Of a DNA stretch of 64,000 nucleotides, positions 8,538 to 17,351 are shown one piece after another. The stretch's first letter is position 1, and each line of letters opens with the position of its first letter. The DNA is from Burkholderia stagnalis (lineage in GTDB: Bacteria > Pseudomonadota > Gammaproteobacteria > Burkholderiales > Burkholderiaceae). The notes beneath the pieces were generated by a model. The model saw only the letters and a list, made by a program, of their open reading frames with translations, was not told the DNA's origin and made no database searches. Where the stretch lies: positions 1-64,000 of the forward strand of contig NZ_CADESW010000027.1 in assembly GCF_902830275.1 (NCBI RefSeq), written 5' to 3'. A program made the translations under genes and the position numbers.

Positions 8538-10334
8538 TCACGCGCGCGGCGCGGCCGAGGCCGGCGCCTGCGCGCTGGCCTTCGGCGGCGCGAGCTTGTC
8601 CGGCTCGACGGGCGTGTCCGGCGGCACGCCGAGCAATTGCAGCGAGCCGCTCGTGACCGACGAGAACACCGGCCCGGCGACCGTGCCGCCGTAGTAGCCC
8701 TGGCCGCGCGGCTCGTCGATCATCACCGCGACGATCAGGCGCGGGTTGCTCATCGGCGCCATGCCGGCGAACAGCGCGCGGTACTTGCCCTTCGCGTAGG
8801 TCGCGCCGACCTGCTTGCGGGCCGTGCCGGTCTTGCCGCCGATCCGGTAGCCGTCGACGCGCGCGCGGCGGCCGGTGCCGCCTTCGCCGACCGCCATCTC
8901 GAGCATCGAGCGGATCGCCGCCGCCGTCTGCGGCGACGTCACGCGATGGCCGCGATGCGCGTCGAGCGTCTGCTTGTCGTTGCCGTTCTTCAGCAGCGAC
9001 ACGGGGTGCAGCGTGCCGTCGCCCGCGTAGGCGGTGTACATCTGCGCGATCTGCAGCAGCGACATCGACAGCCCGTAGCCGTACGCCATCGTCGCCTGCT
9101 CGATCGGCCGCCAGCGTTTATGGGGCCGCAGCCGGCCCGACGCCACGCCGGGGAACGTCAGTTCCGGCGCGCGGCCGATCCCGTATTCCTGGTATTTGTT
9201 CCAGATCGTCTCGGCCGGCAGGTTCAGCGCGAGCTTCGCGAGCGCGACGTTGCTCGACTTCTGCAGCGCCTGCGCGACGGTCAGCGAGCCGTGGTTGGAC
9301 GTGTCGTGGATCACCGCCGGCCCGATCTTGTAGGTGCCGGGGCCCGTGTTGATGATCGTGTTCGGCGTCACCTTGCGCTCGTCGATCGACAGCGCGACGA
9401 CGAGCGGCTTGATCGTCGAGCCGGGTTCGAACGTGTCGATCACCGCGCGGTTGCGCAATTGCTGGCCGGTGAGGCGCGCGCGGTCGTTCGGGTCGAAGGT
9501 CGGGTAATTGGCGAGCGCGAGGATCTCGCCGTTCTGCGCGTCGAGCACGACGACGCTGCCGGCCTGCGCGTTGTTCGCGACCACCGCCTGCTTGAGCTGG
9601 CTGAACGCGAGCTGCTGGATGCGCCGGTCGATCGTCAGCTCGATCGTCGCGCCGTGCTGCGCCGGCACGAGCGGGCGCGTATCCGACACGATGCGGCCGA
9701 GCCGGTCGCGGATCACCTCGCGCTGTCCGGCGGTGCCCGACAGCGGCGCGTTGGCGGCCAGCTCGACGCCTTCCTGGCCCTTGTCCTCGACGTTCGTGAA
9801 GCCGACCACGTGCGCGGCCGATTCGCCTTCCGGGTAGAAGCGTTTCGAATCGGCGATCTGCGTGATGCCGCCGATCTCGAGCTTGTCGAGGCGGCTCGCG
9901 GTGTCGGCGTCGATCTGGCGCTTGAGCAGCACGAAGGTGCGGTCGTGGCCGAGGCGACGCTTCACCTCGGCGAGCGGCATGTCGAGCAGCTTGGAGATTT
10001 GCGGATAGTCGGCTTCGGCGACCTGCTTCGGGTTCGCCCAGATTTCGTAGGTCGACAGGCTGACGGCGAGCATCGCGCCGTTGCGATCGACGATGCTGCC
10101 GCGCATCGCGTCGAGCTCGATCGTGCGCTGGTAGCGCTTCTGGCCTTGGCCGACGTAGAAGTCCTGGTTGGCGACCTGCACCCAGAACGCGCGGGCGATC
10201 AACGCGGCGAACGCGAGGAACACGATGATCACGATCAGCTTCGAGCGCCACATCGGCAGGCGCGACGCGAGCATGGGGTGCTTCGTTGCCGCGGCGTACG
10301 GATCGGCGGGATGGGTCTTGTTTTTCACGCTCAT
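8538..10334 (-). CDS. PBP3/FtsI-type peptidoglycan transpeptidase (paralogue outside the division cluster)
   Basis: A 598-residue class B penicillin-binding protein. There is a short cytoplasmic tail, one membrane anchor near residues 33-52, a PBP dimerisation domain starting at RGSIVDRNG, and a transpeptidase domain. Catalytic motifs are all present: S306-T-I-K, S360-S-N and K501-T-G-T. It would cross-link septal or lateral-wall peptidoglycan in the periplasm. No mur, fts or mra genes flank it, so it is probably an extra FtsI copy rather than the essential division-cluster one. ATG 10334 gives a normal tail; a longer upstream frame is possible but has no supporting homology that I recognise. 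Confidence 0.88.
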   Translation of the reverse strand: MSVKNKTHPADPYAAATKHPMLASRLPMWRSKLIVIIVFLAFAALIARAFWVQVANQDFYVGQGQKRYQRTIELDAMRGSIVDRNGAMLAVSLSTYEIWANPKQVAEADYPQISKLLDMPLAEVKRRLGHDRTFVLLKRQIDADTASRLDKLEIGGITQIADSKRFYPEGESAAHVVGFTNVEDKGQEGVELAANAPLSGTAGQREVIRDRLGRIVSDTRPLVPAQHGATIELTIDRRIQQLAFSQLKQAVVANNAQAGSVVVLDAQNGEILALANYPTFDPNDRARLTGQQLRNRAVIDTFEPGSTIKPLVVALSIDERKVTPNTIINTGPGTYKIGPAVIHDTSNHGSLTVAQALQKSSNVALAKLALNLPAETIWNKYQEYGIGRAPELTFPGVASGRLRPHKRWRPIEQATMAYGYGLSMSLLQIAQMYTAYAGDGTLHPVSLLKNGNDKQTLDAHRGHRVTSPQTAAAIRSMLEMAVGEGGTGRRARVDGYRIGGKTGTARKQVGATYAKGKYRALFAGMAPMSNPRLIVAVMIDEPRGQGYYGGTVAGPVFSSVTSGSLQLLGVPPDTPVEPDKLAPPKASAQAPASAAPRA

Positions 10335-10711
10335 GCGAGGGCAGGATCGGGCCGCGACGCGGCGGCGGGGCAGTCTGAATAATGCGATTGTAATAAATGA
10401 GTAATCACAGTGTGGGGAAAGTGTGTGAGCAATCGCAAAACCGGGCCGGATCAGAGGCGGAAGCAGGCGCGCGGGGGCGCTCGGTGGTCGGCCGGAAGAG
10501 GTGAGAACAGGAAGCAGGAGGGCGGTCCGGCGACAGGCGATGCGTGCACCGGAATGCAGCAAAACCGGCGAATTAACCCGGCCCTGATTAATTCATGAAA
10601 TCGAAAATTAAAAACGCCCCGGCGGGGGCGTCCAAAATCGCGGAACGGAAAAACGAATTCGATAAAACTGGAATAAACCCGAAAACCGCAGACAATACAC
10701 GTCAAAAATAC
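10335..10711. other. Gap with terminator and promoter for flanking minus-strand genes
   Basis: This 377-bp gap is distinctly A+T-richer than average between 10560 and 10711. It holds the intrinsic terminator of the 115-aa gene (listed separately) and presumably the promoter of the PBP3-type gene nearer 10340-10560. No open frame here has both a ribosome binding site and typical codon use. Confidence 0.5.
10607..10631 (-). terminator. Intrinsic terminator of the 115-aa gene
   Basis: Read on the minus strand, ACGCCCC-CGCC-GGGGCGT forms a 7-bp G+C stem with a 4-base loop (10614-10631). It is followed by a T-rich tract (TTTTAATT over 10607-10613 and beyond). It lies about 80 bases after the stop codon of the upstream gene. 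Confidence 0.85.
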
Positions 10712-11059
10712 CTATCGATCGACGGAAATAAATTCCTTGTATTCCGGCTGGATCGTGCATGTGTCGACTTCCTGCAGGCGCCATGCACCTTTTGCGTGCT
10801 CGCCTGCGAGCTCGGCAGTGCCTTGTTCGCGCTGCTTCGCATCGAACGACAAACCCTGCAGCTTGCAGACGGCCTTGCCGCTGTCAGCCGCACAGAGCGC
10901 CATTGCGCCCTCGACGTCCTTGACCTTGCCCCAGGTCGGAAGATCGATACCTTGATGTGCCTCGCGAGACCAGAGCCCTTCGTCGGTGTCGACCCACAGC
11001 ACGGCAAAAGACTGCCGGGCCGCTGATTCGCTGCCATTAATTCGAATGGTGAGGCGCAT
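10712..11059 (-). CDS. Hypothetical protein, 115 aa
   Basis: I do not recognise this cytosolic protein of 115 residues. It starts MRLTIRINGSESAARQSFAV, has three cysteines (in ALCAADSGKAVC and DTCTIQP) and looks like a small alpha/beta fold. An excellent ribosome binding site (AAGGAGA) sits about 7 bases before ATG 11059. An intrinsic terminator follows, so it is a single-gene transcript with all expression signals. A+T content is higher than in neighbouring genes, especially in the 5' flank. The longer in-frame upstream extension is not supported. Confidence 0.65.
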   Translation of the reverse strand: MRLTIRINGSESAARQSFAVLWVDTDEGLWSREAHQGIDLPTWGKVKDVEGAMALCAADSGKAVCKLQGLSFDAKQREQGTAELAGEHAKGAWRLQEVDTCTIQPEYKEFISVDR

Positions 11060-11674
11060 TAGATCGTCTCCTTGAGAAAATGAACATTCGACCGTACGAC
11101 CTGATAAGTCTAGATTTCCTGCGCTGAAACGCAAGACGCAGCGCGCAATAAATAAACGCGGGGCGCATTCGCAATCCGCATGAAATGACGCCCGATGAAA
11201 CAGGTTGCGCAATATGCACGCCGTGTAACGCCCGCTGCAGGCGGCGCGACGTCGGCGGCGGCCGGTTGCCCTTCGCGGCGGGGCAATTGCCGGGGCGCGG
11301 GGGCGCGTCGATGTGTCGCGCCGGCCGGCGGCCGCTGTTTCAGGGGGGCGGATCGGCTGCGGCGAAAGCGGGACAGCGGCCACCCGGGCGACACACTCCG
11401 ACAAACGCATACAAATTCGCACACTTTCGCAAAACTTTCAGGACAGACGCGGCGCCGGTCCGGCCCCACACTGGCGCAGTCCCGATCCAGCGCCGCGGCG
11501 TCAGTCCGCGGCGCCGCCTGCATTCCCCCTCGTGCCGACACCCCTTGCGGGCGGGCCCCGGATCGGGGCACCCCCCGGGCGCACTCCAGTCGCGACCTGT
11601 CAGACAGGTCCCATGCCCGGCGCCCATGCGCCCGACATCCCGCCGCCCGACGAATCTTGAAGGAGAGAAGTTCC
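11060..11674. other. 615-bp divergent intergenic region
   Basis: The left 130 bases are A+T-rich and probably hold the promoter of the 115-aa gene. The middle is G+C-rich with open frames on several strands that lack ribosome binding sites and consistent codon bias. Around 11395-11445 there is an A/C-rich stretch (ACAAACGCATACAAATTCGC) that could belong to a plus-strand promoter for the reductase gene at 11675. No recognised gene or RNA was found. Confidence 0.4.
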
Positions 11675-12874
11675 GTGCTGAACTGGAAAACCGCCCTGTC
11701 GCTCAACTGGCGCACGAGCCTCGTATCGCCGTCCAGCGCGCCGGTGGCCGCGGCGAACGTCGGGCGGCTGGTGCTGACGGGCGCGACCGGTTTCATCGGC
11801 AGCACCGTGCTGACGGCGCTCGTCAACGCGGGGCTGCTCGAACGCGTGGTGTGCATCGTGCGCGCGCAGGATCGCGGTCACGCGGTCGAGCGGCTGCGCG
11901 AGGCGGCGCTGCGCGCGGGGCTCGCGCCATATTGGGCGTCGCGCCTGACCGACGCGAACGTGATCGTCGGCTCGCTCGGCGACGTCTGGCGCGGCGCCGA
12001 CGCGGGCCGTCTCGCGCAGGCGACGCACGTTATCCACTGCGCGGGCCGTCCGTCAGTGGCGGACGGCGCACACCTGCAGGCCGACCTCGACGCCTCGCTG
12101 CGCTTTGCCGAGGGGTTCGCGCAGGCCGCGCAGCTGCAGCGCTTCGCGTACGTCGGCACCGCGTTCGTGCGCGGCGGCCGGGGCGGCATCGTGCTGGAGG
12201 ACGCGCAGGGCTGCGACGCGAGGGATTCGGGCGCGGCGCTGGCGGGCGCCGTGCTGGCGGCCGACTACCTGCATGCGAAGCGCGAGATGGAGGCGCGCCT
12301 GCGCGCGCTCGGGCTGCCGCTCGTGATCGTGCGTCCGTCGCACGTCGTCGGGCATACGGTGCTCGGCACGCGGCCGTGGCCGAATTCGTTCTGGATGTTC
12401 CGCCTCGTGCACGCGGCGCGCCGCTACACGGCGCGGCCGATGACGCGCATCGACATCGTGTCGGTCGACGACGTCGCGCGCGCGACGATGCTGCTGGCGG
12501 TCAAGCCGGCGCTCGCGCACGACGTCTACCATGTGTCCGCGGGCGTCGAGGCGCCGATGGTCGCGCAGATCGTGCGCGCGATGGACGAGGCGGCGGGCAT
12601 GACGGGCGCGCCGCGCTACGCGGCATGCGCGGCGGCGGAACTGCCGTTGGTCGTGCGAGACGTGCTGGGGCGCAACGATCCGGCGCTCGAACGCGTGATC
12701 GGCAAGGCGCTGCAGCGCTTCGCGGAATTCTCGGCCGCGGACCGCGTGTTCGACAACAGCCGCGTGCGCGACGAAATCGATTTCGAACCGCTGCCGTTCG
12801 TCGACTACGTCGAGGAATGCATGCGCACCTCGCGCGGCGTCGCGGTGACCGAACTGATGCGCGGCGCGGCCTGA
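11675..12874 (+). CDS. NAD(P)-binding extended SDR, thioester-reductase/epimerase-like
   Basis: A 399-residue Rossmann-fold protein of the extended short-chain dehydrogenase type. The nucleotide-binding motif VLTGATGFIGSTVLTAL is at about residues 30-46, a HVIHCAG motif follows, and the catalytic-type YLHAKREME (YxxxK) is near residue 200. The layout resembles the reductase domains that release acyl chains from carrier proteins, and 3-beta-HSD/epimerase proteins, but no synthase or carrier gene is nearby. The GTG start at 11675 is chosen because GAAGGAGAG lies about 8 bases upstream. Substrate unknown. Confidence 0.75.
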   Translation: MLNWKTALSLNWRTSLVSPSSAPVAAANVGRLVLTGATGFIGSTVLTALVNAGLLERVVCIVRAQDRGHAVERLREAALRAGLAPYWASRLTDANVIVGSLGDVWRGADAGRLAQATHVIHCAGRPSVADGAHLQADLDASLRFAEGFAQAAQLQRFAYVGTAFVRGGRGGIVLEDAQGCDARDSGAALAGAVLAADYLHAKREMEARLRALGLPLVIVRPSHVVGHTVLGTRPWPNSFWMFRLVHAARRYTARPMTRIDIVSVDDVARATMLLAVKPALAHDVYHVSAGVEAPMVAQIVRAMDEAAGMTGAPRYAACAAAELPLVVRDVLGRNDPALERVIGKALQRFAEFSAADRVFDNSRVRDEIDFEPLPFVDYVEECMRTSRGVAVTELMRGAA

Positions 12875-12887
12875 CCGCGCGCGCCGC

Positions 12888-13334
12888 TTACGACGGCTCG
12901 CCGGCGCCGAGCTCGATCAGCCGGTCGAGCGCGCGGTAGATGTCGTCGAGCGCGGCCGGGCCGAAGCGCTCCTCGAGCAGCCGGTACTGCTCGTCGATGC
13001 GCGGGCCGATTTCCGAGACGAGTTTCCGGCTTTGCGGCGTCAGGCTCACGAGCAGCCTGCGCTGATCTTCCTGCGCGCGCGTGCGCCTGATCAGGCCGTC
13101 GCGCTCCATCCGCTCCAGCACGCCCGTGAGGCTCGGGCTCAGGATGCAGCAGCGCCGCGCGATCTGCCCCGCTTCGAGCGCGTGCGACGCTTCGCCGTCG
13201 AGCACGCGGATGATCCGCCATTGCTGTTCGGTCAACGCAAATTCCTTGAGAATGGGGCGGAACAGCCCCATCAGCGTTTCTCGGGCTTCGAGCAGCAGCA
13301 TGGCCAGATTGCGGTGGTCGAGCGTACGGTTCAT
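12888..13334 (-). CDS. hpaR: HpaR, MarR-family repressor of homoprotocatechuate genes
   Basis: A 148-residue MarR-type winged-helix regulator. The start MNRTLDHRNLAMLLLEARE and the core LTEQQWRIIRVLD match HpaR (HpcR), which represses the meta-cleavage operon until homoprotocatechuate or a related ligand binds. The DNA-recognition region is around residues 50-95 (ILSPSLTGVLERMERDGLIRR). It is transcribed divergently from hpaG1, and an excellent palindrome sits in the 153-bp spacer, fitting autoregulation and repression of the operon. Confidence 0.92.
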   Translation of the reverse strand: MNRTLDHRNLAMLLLEARETLMGLFRPILKEFALTEQQWRIIRVLDGEASHALEAGQIARRCCILSPSLTGVLERMERDGLIRRTRAQEDQRRLLVSLTPQSRKLVSEIGPRIDEQYRLLEERFGPAALDDIYRALDRLIELGAGEPS

Positions 13335-13431
13335 CGAGGTGCGGGGATGGACGGGGACGCGCCAATCTTAACAGGCGGTCGTGACGAATTTCACGTATCA
13401 GGGTAATCGAGGTTGTCAGCGCACGATTGTT

Positions 13432-13449
13432 TACTTAAGATGTTAAGTA
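13432..13449. promoter_or_regulatory. Probable HpaR operator
   Basis: TACTTAAGATGTTAAGTA is a perfect inverted repeat of 7-bp arms around GATG, in an A+T-rich patch within the hpaR-hpaG1 divergent region. It ends 39 bases before ATG of hpaG1. Size and symmetry are typical of MarR-family operators. That HpaR is the binder is inferred from position. Confidence 0.75.
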
Positions 13450-13487
13450 TTGACGATGCGCCGCGACGCGCGGCAGGGGAATGACGC

Positions 13488-14180
13488 ATGGAGCTGTCTT
13501 GCACGACCGCCGCGGCGGCGCCGCCGCTGCCGGTCGCCATCGGTACCGTCTACGGTGCGCTGCTCAACGAGCGCGCCGCGCGCGACGCGCTCGGCGATGC
13601 GGTGCACCAGCCGCCTTACGGGCGGCCGCCGCAGGCGCCGGTGCTGTACATCAAGCCCGCCAACACGCACGCCGCCGACGGCGCGGCCGTGGTCGTGCCG
13701 GCCGGCGTCGACGCGCTGGAGATCGGCGCGTCGGTCGCGGTGGTGTTCAGCCGCCGCGCGACCCGGGTGGCCGCGGCGCGCGCGCTCGACTACGTGCACG
13801 GCTTCACGCTCGCGAGCGACGTGTCCGTCCCGCATCCCGACTACTACCGTCCCGCCGTGCGCTACAAGTGCCGCGACGGGTTCTGCCCGCTCGGGCCGGC
13901 GATCGTGCCGCCCGGCGCGCTCGCCGATGTCGACGCGATCGGCGTGACCGTGCGGATCGACGGCCACGTCGCGCAGGCCGCGTCGACGGCCACGCTGGTC
14001 CGGCCGGTGCGGCAGCTGATCGCCGACGTGTCGGCGTTCATGTCGTTCGACGCCGGCGACGTGCTGCTGCTCGGCGTGCCGGGCGGCGCGCCGCGCGCGA
14101 AGGCCGGCAGCCGAATCGAGATTGCCGCAGTCGGCATCGGCACGTTGCGGCATACGCTGATCGAGGAGGCTGCCCGATGA
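13488..14180 (+). CDS. hpaG1: HpaG1, isomerase/decarboxylase subunit
   Basis: A 230-residue fumarylacetoacetate-hydrolase-fold protein. With HpaG2 it forms the 5-oxopent-3-ene-1,2,5-tricarboxylate decarboxylase / 2-hydroxyhepta-2,4-diene-1,7-dioate isomerase of homoprotocatechuate breakdown. It shares the FAH core with HpaG2 (YIKPANTH here, FLKGPNTFVG there), showing an ancient duplication. In Escherichia coli the two halves are fused; here they are separate genes overlapping by 4 bases. ATG 13488 is preceded by CAGGGGA. First gene of the operon. Confidence 0.9.
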   Translation: MELSCTTAAAAPPLPVAIGTVYGALLNERAARDALGDAVHQPPYGRPPQAPVLYIKPANTHAADGAAVVVPAGVDALEIGASVAVVFSRRATRVAAARALDYVHGFTLASDVSVPHPDYYRPAVRYKCRDGFCPLGPAIVPPGALADVDAIGVTVRIDGHVAQAASTATLVRPVRQLIADVSAFMSFDAGDVLLLGVPGGAPRAKAGSRIEIAAVGIGTLRHTLIEEAAR

Positions 14181-14941
14181 AAACCGCACGCGTGACCTAC
14201 AACGGCGCATTGCATGCCGCCGAGCCGGCCGGCGATGGCCTGATCCGGCTCGACACGGGGGCCGTCGTCGCGGAAGGCGAGGTGGGCTGGCTGCCGCCCG
14301 TCGCGCCGCGCACGACGTTCGCGCTCGGCCTCAACTATGCGGACCATGCGAAGGAACTCGCGTTCAAGGCGCCGAGCGAGCCGCTGATCTTCCTGAAGGG
14401 GCCGAACACGTTCGTCGGCCATCGCGCGCGCACCGTGCGGCCCGCCGACGCGACGCACATGCATTACGAGTGCGAGCTGGCGGTCGTGATCGGCCGCCCC
14501 GCGCGCGGCGTGCGCCGCGCGCAGGCGCTCGACTACGTGGCCGGCTACACGGTCGCGAACGACTACGCGATTCGCGATTACCTCGAGAACTACTACCGGC
14601 CGAACCTGCGCGTGAAGAACCGCGACACCTGCACGCCGCTCGGGCCCTGGCTCGTCAGCCGCGACGAGATCGGCGACCCGGGCGACCTGGCCTTGCGCAC
14701 GACGGTGAACGGCCGCGAGACGCAGCGCGGCAGCACGCGCGACATGATCTTCGACGTGCCGGCGCTGATCGAGCACATCAGCGGCTTCATGACGCTCGCG
14801 CCGGGCGACCTGATCCTCACCGGCACGCCCGAAGGGCTCGCGGATACGCAGCCGGGCGACGAGGTCGTCACCGAAATCGAAGGCATCGGCCGGCTCGTGA
14901 ACACGATCGTCGCCGAACACGACTACTATCGCGCCGGCTGA
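14177..14941 (+). CDS. hpaG2: HpaG2, isomerase/decarboxylase subunit
   Basis: A 254-residue FAH-family protein and partner of HpaG1. Family features are GLNYADHAKE, FLKGPNTFVGHR, the metal-ligand region HYECELAVVIGR, and the C-terminal GDLILTGTPEG motif. It decarboxylates and isomerises the ring-cleavage product toward 2-oxohept-4-ene-1,7-dioate. The ATG overlaps the hpaG1 stop (ATGA), implying coupled synthesis of the two subunits. Confidence 0.93.
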   Translation: MKTARVTYNGALHAAEPAGDGLIRLDTGAVVAEGEVGWLPPVAPRTTFALGLNYADHAKELAFKAPSEPLIFLKGPNTFVGHRARTVRPADATHMHYECELAVVIGRPARGVRRAQALDYVAGYTVANDYAIRDYLENYYRPNLRVKNRDTCTPLGPWLVSRDEIGDPGDLALRTTVNGRETQRGSTRDMIFDVPALIEHISGFMTLAPGDLILTGTPEGLADTQPGDEVVTEIEGIGRLVNTIVAEHDYYRAG

Positions 14942-14963
14942 GCCCGCCGCACAAGGAGAGCAG

Positions 14964-16427
14964 ATGACCATCAAGCACTGGATCGACGGCCGGGAGGTCG
15001 CAAGCCGCGACACGTTCGCCACGCTGAATCCCGCGACGGGCGACGTGATTACCGAGGTCGCGTCGGGCGGCGAGGCGGAAGTCGACGCGGCGGTGCGCGC
15101 GGCGAAGGAAGCCTTCCCGAAGTGGGCGAACACGCCCGCGAAGGGGCGCGCGAAGCTGATGCGCAAGCTCGGCGAGCTGATCGAGAAGAACGTGCCGATG
15201 CTCGCGGCGCTCGAAACGCAGGATACGGGCCTGCCGATCGCGCAAACGAGCAAGCAGCTGATTCCGCGCGCGTCGGAGAACTTCAATTTCTTCGCGGAAG
15301 TGTGCGTGCAGATGAACGGCCGCACGTATCCGGTCGACGACCAGATGCTGAACTACACGCTGTACCAGCCGGTCGGCGTGTGCGCGCTGGTGTCGCCGTG
15401 GAACGTGCCGTTCATGACCGCCACGTGGAAGACGGCGCCGTGCCTCGCGCTCGGCAACACGGCGGTGCTGAAGATGTCCGAGCTGTCGCCGCTGACGGCC
15501 GACCAGCTCGGCCGGCTCGCGCTCGAAGCCGGCATTCCGCCCGGCGTGCTGAACGTCGTGCAGGGCTATGGCGCAACCGCCGGCGATGCGCTCGTGCGGC
15601 ATCCGGACGTGCGCGCGGTGTCGTTTACCGGCGGCACGGTCACCGGCAAGCGGATCATGGAGCGTGCGGGCCTGAAGAAATACTCGATGGAGCTCGGCGG
15701 CAAGTCGCCGGTGCTGATCTTCGACGACGCCGACTTCGATCGCGCGCTCGACGCCTCGCTGTTCACGATCTTCTCGATCAACGGCGAACGGTGCACGGCC
15801 GGCTCGCGGATCTTCGTGCAGCGCACGATCTACGATCGCTTCGTGCAGGAATTCGCGCGCCGCGCGAACAATCTCGTGGTCGGCGATCCGTCCGACCCCG
15901 CGACCCAGCTCGGCGCGATGATCACGCGGCAGCACTGGGAGAAGGTGACGGGCTACATCCGCATCGGCGAGCAGGAGGGCGCGCGCGTCGTCGCGGGCGG
16001 CGCGGACAAGCCGGCGGGGCTGCCCGACGCTCTGCGCAACGGCAACTTCGTGCGGCCGACCGTGTTCGCCGACGTCGACAACCGGATGCGCATCGCGCAG
16101 GAAGAGATCTTCGGCCCGGTCGCGTGCCTGATTCCGTTCGACTCCGAAGAGGACGGGCTGCGGCTCGCGAACGATACGAGCTACGGCCTCGCGTCGTATA
16201 TCTGGACGCAGGACGTCGGCAAGGTGCATCGCCTCGCGCGCGGCATCGAGGCCGGGATGGTGTTCGTCAACAGCCAGAACGTGCGCGACCTGCGCCAGCC
16301 GTTCGGCGGCGTGAAGGAGTCGGGCACCGGGCGCGAGGGCGGCGAATACAGTTTCGAGGTGTTCGCGGAGATCAAGAACGTTTGCATCTCGATGGGTTCG
16401 CATCACATTCCGCGCTGGGGCGTCTAA
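14964..16427 (+). CDS. hpaE: HpaE, 5-carboxymethyl-2-hydroxymuconate semialdehyde dehydrogenase
   Basis: A 487-residue NAD-dependent aldehyde dehydrogenase. It oxidises the semialdehyde made by the ring-cleavage dioxygenase to 5-carboxymethyl-2-hydroxymuconate. Visible motifs are SPWNVPFMTATWK (cofactor site), the catalytic glutamate region MELGGKSPVL, and the catalytic cysteine in NGERCTAGSR. The C-terminus has EIFGPVACLIPF. Length is normal. AAGGAGAGCAG precedes the ATG, and the gene is 22 bases after hpaG2. Confidence 0.95.
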   Translation: MTIKHWIDGREVASRDTFATLNPATGDVITEVASGGEAEVDAAVRAAKEAFPKWANTPAKGRAKLMRKLGELIEKNVPMLAALETQDTGLPIAQTSKQLIPRASENFNFFAEVCVQMNGRTYPVDDQMLNYTLYQPVGVCALVSPWNVPFMTATWKTAPCLALGNTAVLKMSELSPLTADQLGRLALEAGIPPGVLNVVQGYGATAGDALVRHPDVRAVSFTGGTVTGKRIMERAGLKKYSMELGGKSPVLIFDDADFDRALDASLFTIFSINGERCTAGSRIFVQRTIYDRFVQEFARRANNLVVGDPSDPATQLGAMITRQHWEKVTGYIRIGEQEGARVVAGGADKPAGLPDALRNGNFVRPTVFADVDNRMRIAQEEIFGPVACLIPFDSEEDGLRLANDTSYGLASYIWTQDVGKVHRLARGIEAGMVFVNSQNVRDLRQPFGGVKESGTGREGGEYSFEVFAEIKNVCISMGSHHIPRWGV

Positions 16428-16470
16428 GCGGCGCGTATAAGAACGAGACGGAGATTTACGGAGGCTTACG

Positions 16471-17319
16471 ATGGGCAAACTGTCCCTCGCCGCGAAGATC
16501 ACGCACGTGCCGTCGATGTACCTGTCGGAACTGCCCGGCAGGCATCACGGCTGCCGCGAGGCGGCGATCCGCGGCCATCAGGTGATCGGCGAGCGCTGCC
16601 GCGCGCTCGGCGTCGACACGATCGTCGTGTCGGACGTGCACTGGCTCGTCAACGCGGGCTATCACGTGAACTGCAATGCGCGCTTCGCCGGCACCTATAC
16701 GAGCAACGAGCTGCCGCATTTCATCCGCGACATGCAGTACGCGTATCCGGGCAATCCGGCGCTCGGCCGGCTGATCGCCGAAACGGCGACGGCGCGCGGC
16801 ATCGCGACGCGCGCGCACGAGATCGACAGCCTCGAGCTCGAATACGGCACGCTGGTGCCGATGCGCTACATGAACGGCGACCAGCATTTCAAGGTCGTGT
16901 CGATCGCGGGCTGGTGCATGTGGCACACGCTCGACGAGAGCCGCCGCTTCGGCGAGGCGCTGCTCGACGCGATCGAGCGCAGCGATGCGAACGTCGCGTT
17001 CCTCGCGAGCGGCTCGCTGTCGCACCGCTTCAACGACAACGGCAGCCCCGAGGAATCGATCCACGAGATCAGCCGCGAATTCTTCCGGCAGGTCGACCTG
17101 CGCGTGGTCGAGCTGTGGAAGCAGGGCGACTTCAAGACGTTCTGCGCGATGCTGCCCGAATACAACCTTCATTGCCACGGCGAAGGCGGCATGCACGACA
17201 CCGCGATGCTGCTCGGCCTGCTCGGCTGGGACCGTTACGACAAGCCCGTCGAGATCGTCACCGACTACTTCGCGAGCTCGGGCACCGGGCAGATCAACGC
17301 GATCTTCCCGCTCGCCTGA
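16471..17319 (+). CDS. hpaD: HpaD, 3,4-dihydroxyphenylacetate 2,3-dioxygenase
   Basis: A 282-residue class III (LigB-type) extradiol ring-cleavage dioxygenase that opens homoprotocatechuate next to the hydroxyls. The N-terminal HVPSMYLSELPGRHHGCREAAI provides the conserved histidine region that binds Fe(II) in this family. GSLSHRFNDNG and the C-terminal GEGGMHDTAMLLG and GTGQINAIFP are typical of HpaD. A GGAGG ribosome binding site lies 8-10 bases before the ATG. It is the committed step of the pathway encoded here. Confidence 0.94.
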   Translation: MGKLSLAAKITHVPSMYLSELPGRHHGCREAAIRGHQVIGERCRALGVDTIVVSDVHWLVNAGYHVNCNARFAGTYTSNELPHFIRDMQYAYPGNPALGRLIAETATARGIATRAHEIDSLELEYGTLVPMRYMNGDQHFKVVSIAGWCMWHTLDESRRFGEALLDAIERSDANVAFLASGSLSHRFNDNGSPEESIHEISREFFRQVDLRVVELWKQGDFKTFCAMLPEYNLHCHGEGGMHDTAMLLGLLGWDRYDKPVEIVTDYFASSGTGQINAIFPLA

Positions 17320-17351
17320 CCCGCGCGCGACGTCCTTTCAGGAGAACCGAC

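Noticed and set aside
7287..10382. Open frame of over 1000 codons on the plus strand
   Set aside because: It is Arg/Ala-rich and runs out of frame through the antiporter gene and antisense to the PBP3-type gene. Such frames are common in G+C-rich DNA.
11195..11674. N-terminal extension of the SDR gene to ATG 11195
   Set aside because: The extension is Arg/Gly/Ala-rich without domain features, while GTG 11675 has a strong ribosome binding site and starts near the Rossmann fold.
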